Counted from the first letter of the stretch, positions 8,711 through 17,908 are shown. The stretch is DNA of 64,000 bases from DATMER01 sp034667225 (GCA_034667225.1 JAXDKG010000004.1:62001-126000); one strand, 5' to 3'. The notes: a model not told the origin generated them from the sequence alone. Program-made: numbers and translations.

Positions 8711-9832
8711 ATGATCCCCCGTGCACGGCGTCTTGCTCTCGCCCTGGCCCTGCTTGTCCTGGCCGGCTGCTTCGATCCTCCTGTCAAGGAGAGCGTGCGG
8801 CTCCGGTTCTTCCCCAACGGCGCCGTGGCCGTGACCGACACGGTCGAGCTCGACCTGCTCAAGGAAGGCGAGAACAACCCGGCGCTCGAGCGGCGGATGG
8901 CGGACCTGCGGCGCGAGCTGCTCGACGGGCTGGACCCCTGGTCGCGGAGGTTCGCGTCCATCGAGCCCGTGGCCGAACGCCTCTCCTGGGAAAAGCGGCT
9001 CGGCGCGCTCGCGAGCGCCCGGCGCTCGGCCCTGATCGCCGAGCCCGAGGCCCTGCGCGACCTGTTCGGCGACACCTCGGTCGCCGTGTCCTACACGGTC
9101 TCCGAGGATGGCACGGCCGAGCTGACCCTGGTCCCGACTGCGCCCGCGCAGGCGACCCGGCGGCAGCGCAAGGACATGGAGCGGGCGGTCGAGGAATGGT
9201 CCGGCCATGTCTCCGAGTACCTGGCCGCCACGGGCGACCTCTACGCCTGGCTGGAGGACAATCCCGGCCGCGTCCGCCCCTGCTTCCGCGAGCTGTTCAA
9301 AGAGCTGGTGGCGGAGGAGGTTGAAGAGGAGCTCTCGGCCGAGGAGCAGAAGCGGGTCCAGCGGGTGGGCGACGCCATGGAGAAGGTCTTCGACGTCCTG
9401 CTGATCCCCAAGGGGCAGGACCGGTCGCTCGACGAACTGTCCCACCTGGTCTATGACCCGTTCCCCGCGCCGCTGAGCATCCTGCTCCCCGAAGAGGCCC
9501 TGGAGGTGGAAGGCTTCGAGAAGTCAGGTGACGAGGAGAAGGTCTGGACCGTGGACTCCCCCGGGCTATGGACGGCGTTGCGCTCACTCGAAGAGCACTG
9601 GATCGCGCCCGACCCGGTGATGATCTATGTGGCTCACCGGCAGGATGGAGATCTCGACCTCGACGAGCTGGTGGAGATGCCGCGCCGGTATGCGCAGCCC
9701 CTGCCGAACAGCCTCGAAGTGCGGCGGGCCATCGAAGAGAAGCTGCGGCCCGCCTCGCCGGTCTACCGCGCGGTCTGGCAGGCGCTGCCGCCTGCCAAGG
9801 CCGAGGACGAAGAGTTCTCCTGGGAAGACTAG
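8711..9832 (+). CDS. Lipoprotein of unknown function
   Basis: 373 residues starting MIPRARRL; the signal peptide ends in the lipobox LVLAGC (Cys about 20), so the mature protein should be lipid-anchored. The rest is soluble, Glu-rich and predicted mostly helical, with no repeat or catalytic motif I recognise. Its start lies 16 bases after the DUF547 gene. The stop codon overlaps, on the opposite strand, the end of the large propeller gene by four bases. Confidence 0.75.
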   Translation: MIPRARRLALALALLVLAGCFDPPVKESVRLRFFPNGAVAVTDTVELDLLKEGENNPALERRMADLRRELLDGLDPWSRRFASIEPVAERLSWEKRLGALASARRSALIAEPEALRDLFGDTSVAVSYTVSEDGTAELTLVPTAPAQATRRQRKDMERAVEEWSGHVSEYLAATGDLYAWLEDNPGRVRPCFRELFKELVAEEVEEELSAEEQKRVQRVGDAMEKVFDVLLIPKGQDRSLDELSHLVYDPFPAPLSILLPEEALEVEGFEKSGDEEKVWTVDSPGLWTALRSLEEHWIAPDPVMIYVAHRQDGDLDLDELVEMPRRYAQPLPNSLEVRRAIEEKLRPASPVYRAVWQALPPAKAEDEEFSWED

Positions 9833-11907
9833 AACTCGTCCAACCCTCCGCAGTACGTCCCCGCCGGGTTGGTGTACGTCTTCACCTTCCCGGTCTTCGT
9901 GTCGGTCACCTCCAGCGTGTACTCCAGGTTGCTCATCGCCCCCCAGATCACCAGGATGCGGCCGCCGCCCGCGTCCAGCACCTTGACCAGCAGCTCGGTG
10001 TTCGACGTATCGGTGAAGGCAAAGCTTCCGGTCACTCCGGACAGGGCCTTGGGCTTGCCCGTCCCGGAGGCGCCATTGAACTGGTTGCGCCAGGTCACCT
10101 TCGCCAGGAACCGGTTGCTCAGTAGGCAAAGGCCGTCCTTCCCCTTGGCGCAGGCGCCCTTCTTCTTCGCCGCCTCGTAGACAGGGACGAGGGAGGCTTT
10201 CTCGGAGATCCCCTCTCCCGGCCGGGAGATCGTGGAAGGGTCCGCCCCCAGCCAGGCCGCCCGGCTATGGCCATGGCCGTCCGAGGCCCCGAGCTCGGCG
10301 ATGCCGCCGCAGTTGTTCGGGCCGTTGGTGAAGACGCTCACCTGGCCTGTCTCCGTATCGGTCACCCGGATCGAGAAGCCCAGGTTCGTGAGCTGGCCGT
10401 AGTAGAGCTTCCAGTGCGAGCCGTCGTCCAGGATCTTCACCATCAGCTCCAGGTTGGACGAGTCCCCGAACGTGAAGTAGCTGCCCTGGACCGCCCGGCC
10501 CTTGCCCGAGGAGCCGTCGAACTGGTTGTTCCAGTCCACCTCGATCTTGAAGCGCTTGTCCGCCAGGCAGAGGGTCTGCGCGCCGGCCTTGCACGGCCCG
10601 GTCGGCTGCGCCGCATCGCTGCGCCGGAGCACGAAGAGCCCCTGCTCCATGCCGGGAACGAGGATGATCCCGCTGCGGAAGAAGGGATACGCCCCCCACG
10701 CGCCGCTGAAGAAGGGCTCGTCGTCCGCCGGCACCACGTCGAAGTAGCCGACCTCCTCCAGCTCCCCCTGCGGCACCTTGGCGATGCTCAGGATGCGCAG
10801 CCCCGCGCGGTAGTTCCCCTGGTAGACGAAGCCCTGGTGGACGTACTGATCGTGATCGATGGCGCGGGTGGAATGGTCGTGGTTGGCGAAGTTCCTGGGA
10901 TCGGTCAGGTCGCGCACGTCCCAGAGGTAGGTGCGGGTGTTCTGGCCGCTGCGGCCCTCGTCCAGCTCGTCGTCCATCAGGAAGTAGCGGTGGTCCTCGG
11001 TGAGCCAGCCCTGGTGGCAGTAGGCGTTCCCGGTGTAGCTCTTGCGGGCTATCTCCTTCACCGAGCCTTTGTCGGTGACGTCGAGGATGGTCAGCGCGTT
11101 GACGTTGCTGGCGAAGCAGAGCTCGTGGCCGGTGAAGCGCGAGTCGGGGCCGCGGTAGACCACGCACTGGGTGTCGTGGATGTAGGGGATGGCGCCGTCC
11201 GTGCCCTTGGAGTAGCAGCCCACGAATCGCGGGTGGACGGGGTCGGCGCGCAGGTCCGCGATGTGGAGACCGCCGGAGCAGGTGTTGGAGCCCACCAGGT
11301 AGGCGAACCCGGTCGCCGTGTTGATGTCGAGGTTGTGGACCGTGTCCACCTGGGTGTAGACGTTGTCCGGAACGAAGGTCTGGGGCGTGGTGATGCTGCG
11401 CAGCCGCTTGAGGTCGAAGATCTGCATGCCGTGGGCGCCGACCGAGTCGGCCACCACGTAGGCCCAGTCCTGGTAGACGCGGACGTCCCGGTTGCTCGAC
11501 GAGGTGGTGCGGGTGGGCAGGAAGCCCAGGTACCGCGGCTGGGTCGGATCGGTGACGTCCACGAAGGAGGCGCCGTTGGAGACGACCATGAGGGCGTACT
11601 CCCGGCCGGTCAGCGGGTCGGTCCAGCCCCAGATGTCGCTGCCCCGCGTGCCGGCGGCCCCCATCTGATCCAGGGGGAGGAAGCTCAGCAGGTCGACGTT
11701 CTTGCACGGAAAGGCGCCCGCGAAGCCGTTGACGCAGGACGTGGCGGCCTGGGCCTCGGTCGGCGCCCCGGTGGGACCGCCTTCCCCACCCGAATGGTCG
11801 TCGTGCCGCTCCATCGGCGGCATGCCGGCGGCCGGACCGGCAAGCAGAACTCCCACGACAAGAAAGAACAACAGGAAACCGTGCGACTCGGGGCGGCAAC
11901 AGCTCAT
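9829..11907 (-). CDS. Secreted choice-of-anchor-B/LVIVD-type propeller protein with two C-terminal beta modules
   Basis: 692 residues. A signal peptide (LLFFLVVGVLLAGPAAG) is followed by a propeller domain of about 400 residues with blades such as ASFVDVTDPTQPRYLGFLP, TILDVTDKGSVKEIARK and LRILSIAKVPQGE, and many His/Asp loop residues (HNLDIN, HDTQCV, HDHSTRAIDHD). This matches the choice-of-anchor-B family of secreted proteins. Two homologous modules of ~95 residues end the protein; each has a form of LCL--RF---V-W-NQF-G-SG, a strand-rich middle and a CGG motif (NNCGGIAE and TYCGGLDE). These modules may be adhesive or substrate-binding; this is inference. The gene's 5' end faces a tandem-repeat array and trmFO. 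Confidence 0.85.
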   Translation of the reverse strand: MSCCRPESHGFLLFFLVVGVLLAGPAAGMPPMERHDDHSGGEGGPTGAPTEAQAATSCVNGFAGAFPCKNVDLLSFLPLDQMGAAGTRGSDIWGWTDPLTGREYALMVVSNGASFVDVTDPTQPRYLGFLPTRTTSSSNRDVRVYQDWAYVVADSVGAHGMQIFDLKRLRSITTPQTFVPDNVYTQVDTVHNLDINTATGFAYLVGSNTCSGGLHIADLRADPVHPRFVGCYSKGTDGAIPYIHDTQCVVYRGPDSRFTGHELCFASNVNALTILDVTDKGSVKEIARKSYTGNAYCHQGWLTEDHRYFLMDDELDEGRSGQNTRTYLWDVRDLTDPRNFANHDHSTRAIDHDQYVHQGFVYQGNYRAGLRILSIAKVPQGELEEVGYFDVVPADDEPFFSGAWGAYPFFRSGIILVPGMEQGLFVLRRSDAAQPTGPCKAGAQTLCLADKRFKIEVDWNNQFDGSSGKGRAVQGSYFTFGDSSNLELMVKILDDGSHWKLYYGQLTNLGFSIRVTDTETGQVSVFTNGPNNCGGIAELGASDGHGHSRAAWLGADPSTISRPGEGISEKASLVPVYEAAKKKGACAKGKDGLCLLSNRFLAKVTWRNQFNGASGTGKPKALSGVTGSFAFTDTSNTELLVKVLDAGGGRILVIWGAMSNLEYTLEVTDTKTGKVKTYTNPAGTYCGGLDEF

Positions 11908-11956
11908 CGGATCTCCTCCTCGAGCCCTCCTGGGTTTCGAACCTCTAGTTTAGCGC

Positions 11957-12143
11957 CGAAACGAGTGGGTAGAGGGCTCGAACGAGCGATTCGAGGGGGC
12001 TACCCACTCGTTTGAAGCTCCTACCCGCTCATTTGGAGCGGCTATCCAGTCGTTCGGCAGCCCTACCCACTCGTTTGAGCCAGCTATCCATTCGTTTGCA
12101 GCGGCTACCCGCCCGTTGGAGAGGGCCACCCGCTCGTTGGAGG
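11957..12143. repeat. Tandem array of nine ~21-bp degenerate repeats upstream of trmFO
   Basis: Seven units on the plus strand read approximately CTACCCACTCGTTTG plus a six-base linker such as AAGCTC or AGCGG. Two units at the left end are in the opposite orientation (CGAACGAGTGGGTAG type). Unit length is 20-22 bases with 2-5 differences per unit. The array fills almost the whole divergent gap between the propeller gene (start 11907) and trmFO (start 12158), so it must contain or flank their promoters. A related array is at 50789-51060. Confidence 0.85.
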
Positions 12144-12157
12144 GTACAATCCGTCGA

Positions 12158-13474
12158 ATGGCGGAAGCGGTCCACATCATCGGCGGCGGATTGGCGGGGA
12201 CGGAGTGCGCCTGGCAGCTCGCGGAGCGCGGGGTCCCGGTCGTGCTCCACGAGATGCGTCCCGTGCGGCCGACCCCGGCGCACAAGAGCGGCGACTTGGC
12301 CGAGCTGGTGTGCAGCAACTCGCTGCGCAGCGACGATCCGCTCCACGCCGCCGGGCTGCTCAAGCGCGAGATGGAGTCCTTCGGCTCGCTCGTCATCGGC
12401 TCGGCCCGGGCCGCATCCGTGCCGGCCGGAAGCGCGCTCGCCGTGGACCGCGACCGCTTCGCCGAGCGGGTCACGGCCGCCATCAGCTCCCATCCGAAGA
12501 TCGAGCTGCGGCGCGAGGAGGTCACGGCTCTCCCAGAGGGGGAAGTGATCCTCGCCACCGGCCCCTTGACCTCCGAGGCCATGTCCGGAGTTCTGCAAAC
12601 TCTCCTGGGGAGCGAGTACCTCTACTTCTACGACGCCATCGCCCCGATCGTGGAGGCGGACAGCCTGGACATGTCCAAGCTGTTCTGGCAGTCGCGCTAC
12701 GGCAAGGGGGAGGGGGAGGACTACCTCAACGCCCCCATGGACGGCCACCAGTATCTGGCCTTCCACCAGGCGGTCTCCGAAGCCGAGGTGGTAGTCCCGC
12801 ACGAGTTCGAGAAGGCCGTGTTCTTCGAGGGGTGCTTGCCCATCGAGGAGCTGGCCCGCCGCGGCCTGGACACGCTCCGCTACGGTCCCATGAAGCCGGT
12901 GGGGCTCACGGCTCCCGACGGCCGGCGGCCCTGGGCGGTCGTCCAGCTCCGGCAGGAGAACCTCGCGAAGAGCCAGCTCAACATGGTCGGTTTCCAGTCG
13001 CGGATGAAGTGGGGGGACCAGGAGCGGGTCCTCCGCATGATCCCGGGGCTGGAGAGCGCGAAGTTCGTGCGCTTCGGCCAGATCCACCGCAACACCTTCA
13101 TCAACGCGCCGACCCACCTGGACAAGCTGTACCGGGTGAAGGCCGAGCCGCGGGTGCGCTTGGCCGGGCAGATCACCGGAGTCGAGGGTTACCTCGAATC
13201 CGCGGCGACCGGACTGGCAATCGGCCTCTATCTATCTCTTGAGAGACAGGGGCGGACGCCCGAGCCCTTCCCGCCCACCACGGCGCTGGGAGCGCTGGCG
13301 CGCCATCTCACCGAGTCAGACCCCAAGCACTTCCAGCCGGCCAACATCAACTACGGCCTGTTCACCGAGCTGGAGGGCAAGGTGCGCAAGGGCGACCGCC
13401 GCGCCGCCATGGCGGAGAGGGCCGCGGTTGAGCTGGCGGGGTGGACGGAGCGAATGATGGGGGTACCGGTTTGA
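12158..13474 (+). CDS. trmFO: Folate/FAD-dependent tRNA (uracil-5-)-methyltransferase TrmFO
   Basis: 438 residues from the ATG at 12158; an upstream in-frame ATG at 12116 lies in the repeat array and adds no conserved residues. The enzyme makes 5-methyluridine at position 54 of tRNA using methylenetetrahydrofolate and FAD. The FAD-binding glycine motif VHIIGGGLAGTECAW opens the protein. It also has HKSGDLAELVCSNSLRSD, a region carrying conserved TrmFO residues, and the C-terminal FRFGQIHRNTFIN-like and RLAGQITGVEGYLESAATG blocks (FAD domain). The stop overlaps the next gene (xerC). The trmFO-xerC-hslVU order matches gid-codV-clpQ-clpY of Bacillus. Confidence 0.95.
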   Translation: MAEAVHIIGGGLAGTECAWQLAERGVPVVLHEMRPVRPTPAHKSGDLAELVCSNSLRSDDPLHAAGLLKREMESFGSLVIGSARAASVPAGSALAVDRDRFAERVTAAISSHPKIELRREEVTALPEGEVILATGPLTSEAMSGVLQTLLGSEYLYFYDAIAPIVEADSLDMSKLFWQSRYGKGEGEDYLNAPMDGHQYLAFHQAVSEAEVVVPHEFEKAVFFEGCLPIEELARRGLDTLRYGPMKPVGLTAPDGRRPWAVVQLRQENLAKSQLNMVGFQSRMKWGDQERVLRMIPGLESAKFVRFGQIHRNTFINAPTHLDKLYRVKAEPRVRLAGQITGVEGYLESAATGLAIGLYLSLERQGRTPEPFPPTTALGALARHLTESDPKHFQPANINYGLFTELEGKVRKGDRRAAMAERAAVELAGWTERMMGVPV

Positions 13475-14397
13475 GGAACCTGATTCACCGCTACCTCGAG
13501 CACCTCGAAGGCGAGCGCAACGTCTCCCCGGAGACGATGCGGGCCTACGAGCGCGACCTGCTCAGATTCCACCGCTTCGTCGCGCACGACTTCCTGGGCA
13601 CCGAGCCCACGCCGAAAGACGTGGACGCCCTGGCCGTGCGCTCCTTTCTCGCCGCCATGACGCGCGAGGGCCTGGCCAAGCGCAGCCAGGGGCGGGCTCT
13701 CGCCGCGGTCCGCAGCATGTTCCGGTACGCCTGCCGCGAGGGCATCCTGGCGGCCAACCCGGCGCAGGGAGTGAGGACCCCGAAGGTCCCCATCACCCTC
13801 CCCCGCCACCTTCGGCCCGGCGAGGTCGAGAACCTCATGGAAGCTCCGGACGTGGCCGGAGACACGCCGCTCGCCCATCGCGACCGGGCCATCCTGGAGC
13901 TCCTCTACGCCGCGGGCCTCCGGGTGAGCGAGCTGGTCGGCCTCGACTGGCGGAACATCGACCTCTCCGCCCGCGTGCTGCGGGTGATCGGCAAGGGGCG
14001 GAAGGAGCGCATGGTCCCCTTCGGCCGGCCCGCCGGCGACGCCCTGCGCCGCTGGCTGGAGGAGTGGGAGGCCATCCGCGCTAAAGGAGGACCCTGGGGC
14101 GACGATGAGGACCCGGTCTTCCTCAATCGCCTCGGCGGCAGGCTCACGGACCGCTCCGTCCGCAATATCCTGGACAAGTGGGTGGACAGCGCCGCGGTCG
14201 CCAAGGGGGTCCACCCCCATACCCTGCGCCACACGTTCGCCACCCACCTGCTGGAGAACGGCGCCGACCTGCGCACCATCCAGGAGCTGCTCGGCCACGC
14301 CTCGCTCTCGACCACCCAGAAGTACACCCACCTGGAGGTCGAGCGCCTGCTCTCGGTCTACCGCGACTCCCATCCGCGAGCCCGGCGCGAGGAATGA
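13471..14397 (+). CDS. xerC: Tyrosine recombinase XerC/XerD
   Basis: 308 residues from a TTG at 13471 that overlaps the trmFO stop (TTGA) and has GGGGGT about eight bases upstream; an in-frame GTG at 13441 is the alternative. Xer recombinases resolve chromosome dimers at dif. The N-terminal SAM-like core-binding domain (about residues 1-90) precedes the catalytic domain with Arg151 (GLRVSELVGLDW), His250-x-x-Arg253-His254 (PHTLRHTFATHLLENG), His276 (LLGHAS) and the nucleophile Tyr285 (QKYTHLE). All catalytic residues are present. The symbol follows synteny with codV/xerC; XerD cannot be excluded. Confidence 0.93.
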   Translation: MRNLIHRYLEHLEGERNVSPETMRAYERDLLRFHRFVAHDFLGTEPTPKDVDALAVRSFLAAMTREGLAKRSQGRALAAVRSMFRYACREGILAANPAQGVRTPKVPITLPRHLRPGEVENLMEAPDVAGDTPLAHRDRAILELLYAAGLRVSELVGLDWRNIDLSARVLRVIGKGRKERMVPFGRPAGDALRRWLEEWEAIRAKGGPWGDDEDPVFLNRLGGRLTDRSVRNILDKWVDSAAVAKGVHPHTLRHTFATHLLENGADLRTIQELLGHASLSTTQKYTHLEVERLLSVYRDSHPRARREE

Positions 14398-14909
14398 GCG
14401 CGCGCCGCTTCCCCTGCACTCCCGGAGGCGCGGTCCTCCGCGGGCGGCTCCGGCTGCGGTGGCTGCTGGTCGGCCTGACGGTGCTGATGATCGTCGTCGC
14501 CGTCCTCACCTGGCTGGCGGGGCAGCGCTGGCCGGCGGTGCTCGCCCTGCTGGTCGCGGGCATCCCATGGCTCGCCTGGCGGATGAGCGGCGACCTCGAC
14601 GTCCTGTGGCTGAATGTCGACCATAGCCATCTGACGATCCAGATGCGGCGGCGACGGGAGCGCTTCCCCCTGGGAGGCGCCGAGGCCCGCCGCCTGACTC
14701 CTGGAGAGATCGAGCACCTGGAGCGGCTGGCCACGAGCGGCATCACGGCGGGTACCGGCGGCTTCGACTCCCAGCTTCTCGGGGAGCTCGACCTCCATGC
14801 CAGCAACTTCTCCAACGCCGTGCTCGTAGACCTCGGGGAGAGCCGCCTCGTTGTCACTCCGGACAACCCCGAAGGGCTCCTCGAAGCCCTCGGGACCCGC
14901 TTGCTATAG
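14394..14909 (+). CDS. Two-pass membrane protein of unknown function
   Basis: 171 residues. The start overlaps the xerC stop (ATGA), indicating coupled translation. Two adjacent transmembrane helices (WLLVGLTVLMIVVAVLTWLA and WPAVLALLVAGIPWLAW) are followed by a soluble part of ~110 residues with alternating strands (DVLWLNVDHSHLTIQM, SRLVVTPDNPEGLLEALG) that could adopt a PH-like fold; that fold is a guess. It is inserted between xerC and hslV, where Bacillus-type operons have nothing. No homologue is recognised. Confidence 0.7.
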   Translation: MSARRFPCTPGGAVLRGRLRLRWLLVGLTVLMIVVAVLTWLAGQRWPAVLALLVAGIPWLAWRMSGDLDVLWLNVDHSHLTIQMRRRRERFPLGGAEARRLTPGEIEHLERLATSGITAGTGGFDSQLLGELDLHASNFSNAVLVDLGESRLVVTPDNPEGLLEALGTRLL

Positions 14910-14921
14910 AATGCCCGACCC

Positions 14922-15467
14922 ATGAAGGCGACCTTTCAATCGACCACGGTCCTCCTGGTGAAACGCGAGGGCAAAGTGTGCATGGCGAGCGATGGCCAAG
15001 TGACGATGGGCCAGAGCACGGTGATGAAGAGCGGCGCGCGCAAGGTGAGGCGCGCCGGCAAGGGTAAAGTGCTGGTGGGCTTCGCCGGAGGCGGCGCCGA
15101 CGCCCTGGCGCTGTTCACCCGGCTGGAAGCGAAGCTCGAGGAGTTCGGCGGCAACGTGGAGAGGGCGGTGGTCGAGCTGGCCAAGGACTGGCGCACCGAG
15201 CGCACTCTGCGGCAGCTCCAGGCCATGATCATCGTGGCCGACAAGGAGAAGAGCTTCCTGGTCTCGGGAGTCGGCGAGCTGATCCAGCCCGACGAGGAGG
15301 ACGGCATCCTGTCGATCGGCTCCGGGTCGAACTTCGCCCTGGCTGCCGCCCGCGCCCTGATGCGCAACACCTCCATGAGTGCCGAGGAGATCGTCCGCGC
15401 GGCCATGAAGATCGCCGCCGAGATCTGCATCTTCACGAACGACCGACTGACGATAGAGGAACTCTGA
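14922..15467 (+). CDS. hslV: ATP-dependent protease peptidase subunit HslV
   Basis: 181 residues. HslV forms a double hexamer threonine protease that degrades proteins fed by the HslU ATPase in the cytoplasm. A short propeptide of seven residues precedes the catalytic threonine: the Thr-Thr pair at 8-9 is followed by VLLVKREGKVCMASDGQVT. The conserved MKSGARKVRR and GFAGGGADAL segments are present, as is the family's C-terminal CIFTNDRLTIEEL. The gene sits four bases before hslU. Confidence 0.96.
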   Translation: MKATFQSTTVLLVKREGKVCMASDGQVTMGQSTVMKSGARKVRRAGKGKVLVGFAGGGADALALFTRLEAKLEEFGGNVERAVVELAKDWRTERTLRQLQAMIIVADKEKSFLVSGVGELIQPDEEDGILSIGSGSNFALAAARALMRNTSMSAEEIVRAAMKIAAEICIFTNDRLTIEEL

Positions 15468-15471
15468 GGCG

Positions 15472-16857
15472 ATGACCACCCAAACCAGCGAGGCTCCGAC
15501 GGGGGTCGTCCTCGAGAACATGACGCCACGGCAGATCGTCGTGGAGCTCGACAAGTACGTCGTCGGCCAGAAGCAGGCCAAGCGGGCGGTGGCGATCGCC
15601 CTGCGCAACCGCTGGCGCCGCCAGCAGCTGCCCCCCGAGCTGGCCGAGGACATCGCGCCCAAGAACATCCTGATGATCGGCTCGACGGGCGTCGGCAAGA
15701 CCGAGATCGCCCGCCGCCTGGCGCGCCTTGCCAAAGCCCCGTTCCTGAAGGTCGAGGCCAGCAAGTTCACCGAGGTGGGCTATGTCGGGCGCGACGTCGA
15801 GTCCATGATCCGCGACCTCGTGGAGATCGCGGTCACCATGGTCAAGGAGGAGAAGCGCGACTCCGTGCGCGAGGCCGCGGCCTTGCGCGCCGAGGACCGC
15901 CTGCTGCAGCTCCTCGTGCCGCCGCGGCCGGTCAGCAGCTACCTGCGCAACCAGGAGCACGAGGATGAGGAGGACGACCTCGCCGCCACCCGCGAGAAGT
16001 TCCGCGACAAGCTGCGCGCGGGCTCCCTCGACCACCGCCGCGTCGAGATCGAGGTGGACGAGTCTTCCTACCCGAGCATGGAGATGTTCACTCCCCAAGG
16101 GGTCGAAGAGGTCGGCATCAACATCAAGGACATGCTCCCCGGCCTCTTCGGGCGCAAGAAGAAGCAGCAGGTCACCGTGGCCGAGGCCCGCGAGATCCTG
16201 ATGCAGCAGGAGGCCGAGAAGCTGATCGACCGCGCCCAGGTCGCCCGCGAAGCGCGCGAGCGGGTCGAGCAGGGGGGCATGATCTTCCTCGACGAGATCG
16301 ACAAGATCGCCGGCCGCGAAGGCAGCCGCGGACCCGACGTCTCCCGCGAGGGCGTGCAGCGCGACCTGCTGCCCATCGTCGAAGGCACCAACGTGTCGAC
16401 CAAGTACGGGATGGTCAAGACCGACCACATCCTGTTCGTGGCGGCCGGCGCGTTCCACGTCAGCAAGCCGTCGGACCTGATCCCGGAGCTGCAGGGGCGC
16501 TTCCCCATCCGGGTCGAGCTCGACTCGCTGACCGAGCAGGACTTCGTGCGCATCCTGACCGAGCCCGAAACCGCCTTGACCAAGCAGTACTCGGCCCTGC
16601 TGTCCACCGAAGGGGTCACGCTCGAGTTTACGACCGACGCCGTCGCCGAGCTCGCGCGCCTGGCGGTGGAGGTCAACGCGGCCACCGAGAACATCGGCGC
16701 CCGCCGGCTCTCCACCCTCATGGAGAGGCTCCTCGACGAGGTCTCCTACGACGCTCCGGACATGGCCGGAGTCTCGGTCAAGGTGGACGGCGAATACGTC
16801 CGCCGAGTCCTTTCCGAAATCGTTCAGAACCAGGATCTCTCACGCTATGTCCTATAG
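15472..16857 (+). CDS. hslU: ATP-dependent protease ATPase subunit HslU
   Basis: 461 residues. HslU is the AAA+ unfoldase that feeds HslV. Seen in order: N-terminal MTPRQIVVELDKYVVGQ, Walker A GSTGVGKTE, the pore loop GYVGRD, a charged intermediate domain (about residues 125-250), Walker B MIFLDEIDKIAGRE, and sensor-2 region ENIGARRLSTLMERLLDEV. The C-terminal LSRYVL matches the family's terminal peptide, which inserts into HslV. Length is normal. It overlaps the following lipoprotein gene by eleven bases. Confidence 0.97.
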   Translation: MTTQTSEAPTGVVLENMTPRQIVVELDKYVVGQKQAKRAVAIALRNRWRRQQLPPELAEDIAPKNILMIGSTGVGKTEIARRLARLAKAPFLKVEASKFTEVGYVGRDVESMIRDLVEIAVTMVKEEKRDSVREAAALRAEDRLLQLLVPPRPVSSYLRNQEHEDEEDDLAATREKFRDKLRAGSLDHRRVEIEVDESSYPSMEMFTPQGVEEVGINIKDMLPGLFGRKKKQQVTVAEAREILMQQEAEKLIDRAQVAREARERVEQGGMIFLDEIDKIAGREGSRGPDVSREGVQRDLLPIVEGTNVSTKYGMVKTDHILFVAAGAFHVSKPSDLIPELQGRFPIRVELDSLTEQDFVRILTEPETALTKQYSALLSTEGVTLEFTTDAVAELARLAVEVNAATENIGARRLSTLMERLLDEVSYDAPDMAGVSVKVDGEYVRRVLSEIVQNQDLSRYVL

Positions 16858-17908
16858 ACCCGGCAGGCGCATCTCTCTCGGAGTCGTCTGTCTTTTCCTA
16901 GTTGCCGCCATCGGCTGCGGCAATCAGGGGGACCCCGCGCCGCCGTTGCGCTCGGTGCCGGCGGCGACCTCGGACCTCAAGGTCCGCCAGCAGGGCAACC
17001 GCCTGCTGCTGGATTTCACCTTCCCTCAGACCACGCCATCGGGCATGGCCCTCGGTGGGATCACCTCGATCGAAGTCTGGGAAGCCGTCCAGCCCGCCCC
17101 CAAGGAGGGCAAGCCCGCGCCGATCGACCCCCGGGTCTTCCAGGCGGCCGCGACCCAGAAGCTCACGCTCGGACAGCAGGATGTGGGGCCGGCCACCTTC
17201 GGCAACCGGATCCTCATTCCGCTCCCGTTGCCGGAGCCGATAACTCCCGAGGCGCGCTTCTACTCGGTACGCACCACCGGCCCCACGGGCGACCGCTCCG
17301 AATTCTCGAACCAGGTCGCCATCGTGCCGGGGACTCCGCCGGCCGCGCCCGAGCGCCTGTCGGTGACCGCCCGGCTGGACGGCGTGCTCGTCGAATGGTC
17401 GGGAACCGAGGGGGCCGCCAACTACAACGTCTACCGCCGCGGCGCCGAGGAGCGCTCGCTCGGGCAGCCGATCCATTCCGCCGGCCCGCAGGAGCGGAGC
17501 TGGCTGGACAACACCGCGCGCATGGGCCAGGGCTACATCTATGGCGTCACCGCCGTGATGGGCCTCGACCCGCTCGTGGAGAGCACGGTGGCCTCGGAGC
17601 AGGAGGTCCGCTACCAGGACCGCTTCGCGCCGCCACCTCCTCTCGAGCTGGTAGCTCTCGCCGAGGGCGGCCGGGTGCGGCTCGTCTGGCGCGCCACCGA
17701 GGCGGAGGACCTGGCCGGCTATTACGTGTACCGCCGCGGCGCCGAAGGGGACTTCGAGCGCATCACTCCGCAGCCGCTGCAGGAAACCGAGCTCGTGGAC
17801 CCCGGCGTATCGCCCGGCCAGACGTACAGCTACCGGGTCACCGCCGTGGACCAGCTCGGCAATGAGAGCGGTCCCGGCGCCGAGGTGCGCGCCTCCGTCC
17901 CCCAATGA
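16847..17908 (+). CDS. Lipoprotein with fibronectin type III domains
   Basis: 353 residues. The signal peptide ends at the lipobox VAAIGC (Cys about 24). Three Ig/FN3-like segments follow, most clearly APERLSVTARLDGVLVEWSG...NYNVYRRG and LELVALAEGGRVRLVWRA...GYYVYRRG, each with the usual Trp and Tyr core and the closing YSYRVTAVD. FN3 lipoproteins act as surface or periplasmic binding modules; the ligand is unknown. The 5' end overlaps hslU and the 3' end overlaps dapF (ATGA), so it is in the middle of a coupled operon. Confidence 0.85.
   Translation: MSYRPGRRISLGVVCLFLVAAIGCGNQGDPAPPLRSVPAATSDLKVRQQGNRLLLDFTFPQTTPSGMALGGITSIEVWEAVQPAPKEGKPAPIDPRVFQAAATQKLTLGQQDVGPATFGNRILIPLPLPEPITPEARFYSVRTTGPTGDRSEFSNQVAIVPGTPPAAPERLSVTARLDGVLVEWSGTEGAANYNVYRRGAEERSLGQPIHSAGPQERSWLDNTARMGQGYIYGVTAVMGLDPLVESTVASEQEVRYQDRFAPPPPLELVALAEGGRVRLVWRATEAEDLAGYYVYRRGAEGDFERITPQPLQETELVDPGVSPGQTYSYRVTAVDQLGNESGPGAEVRASVPQ

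Noticed and set aside
11930..11942. tRNA-like GGTTTCGAACC sequence
   Set aside because: Only a short palindrome; no acceptor or anticodon stems can be built around it.
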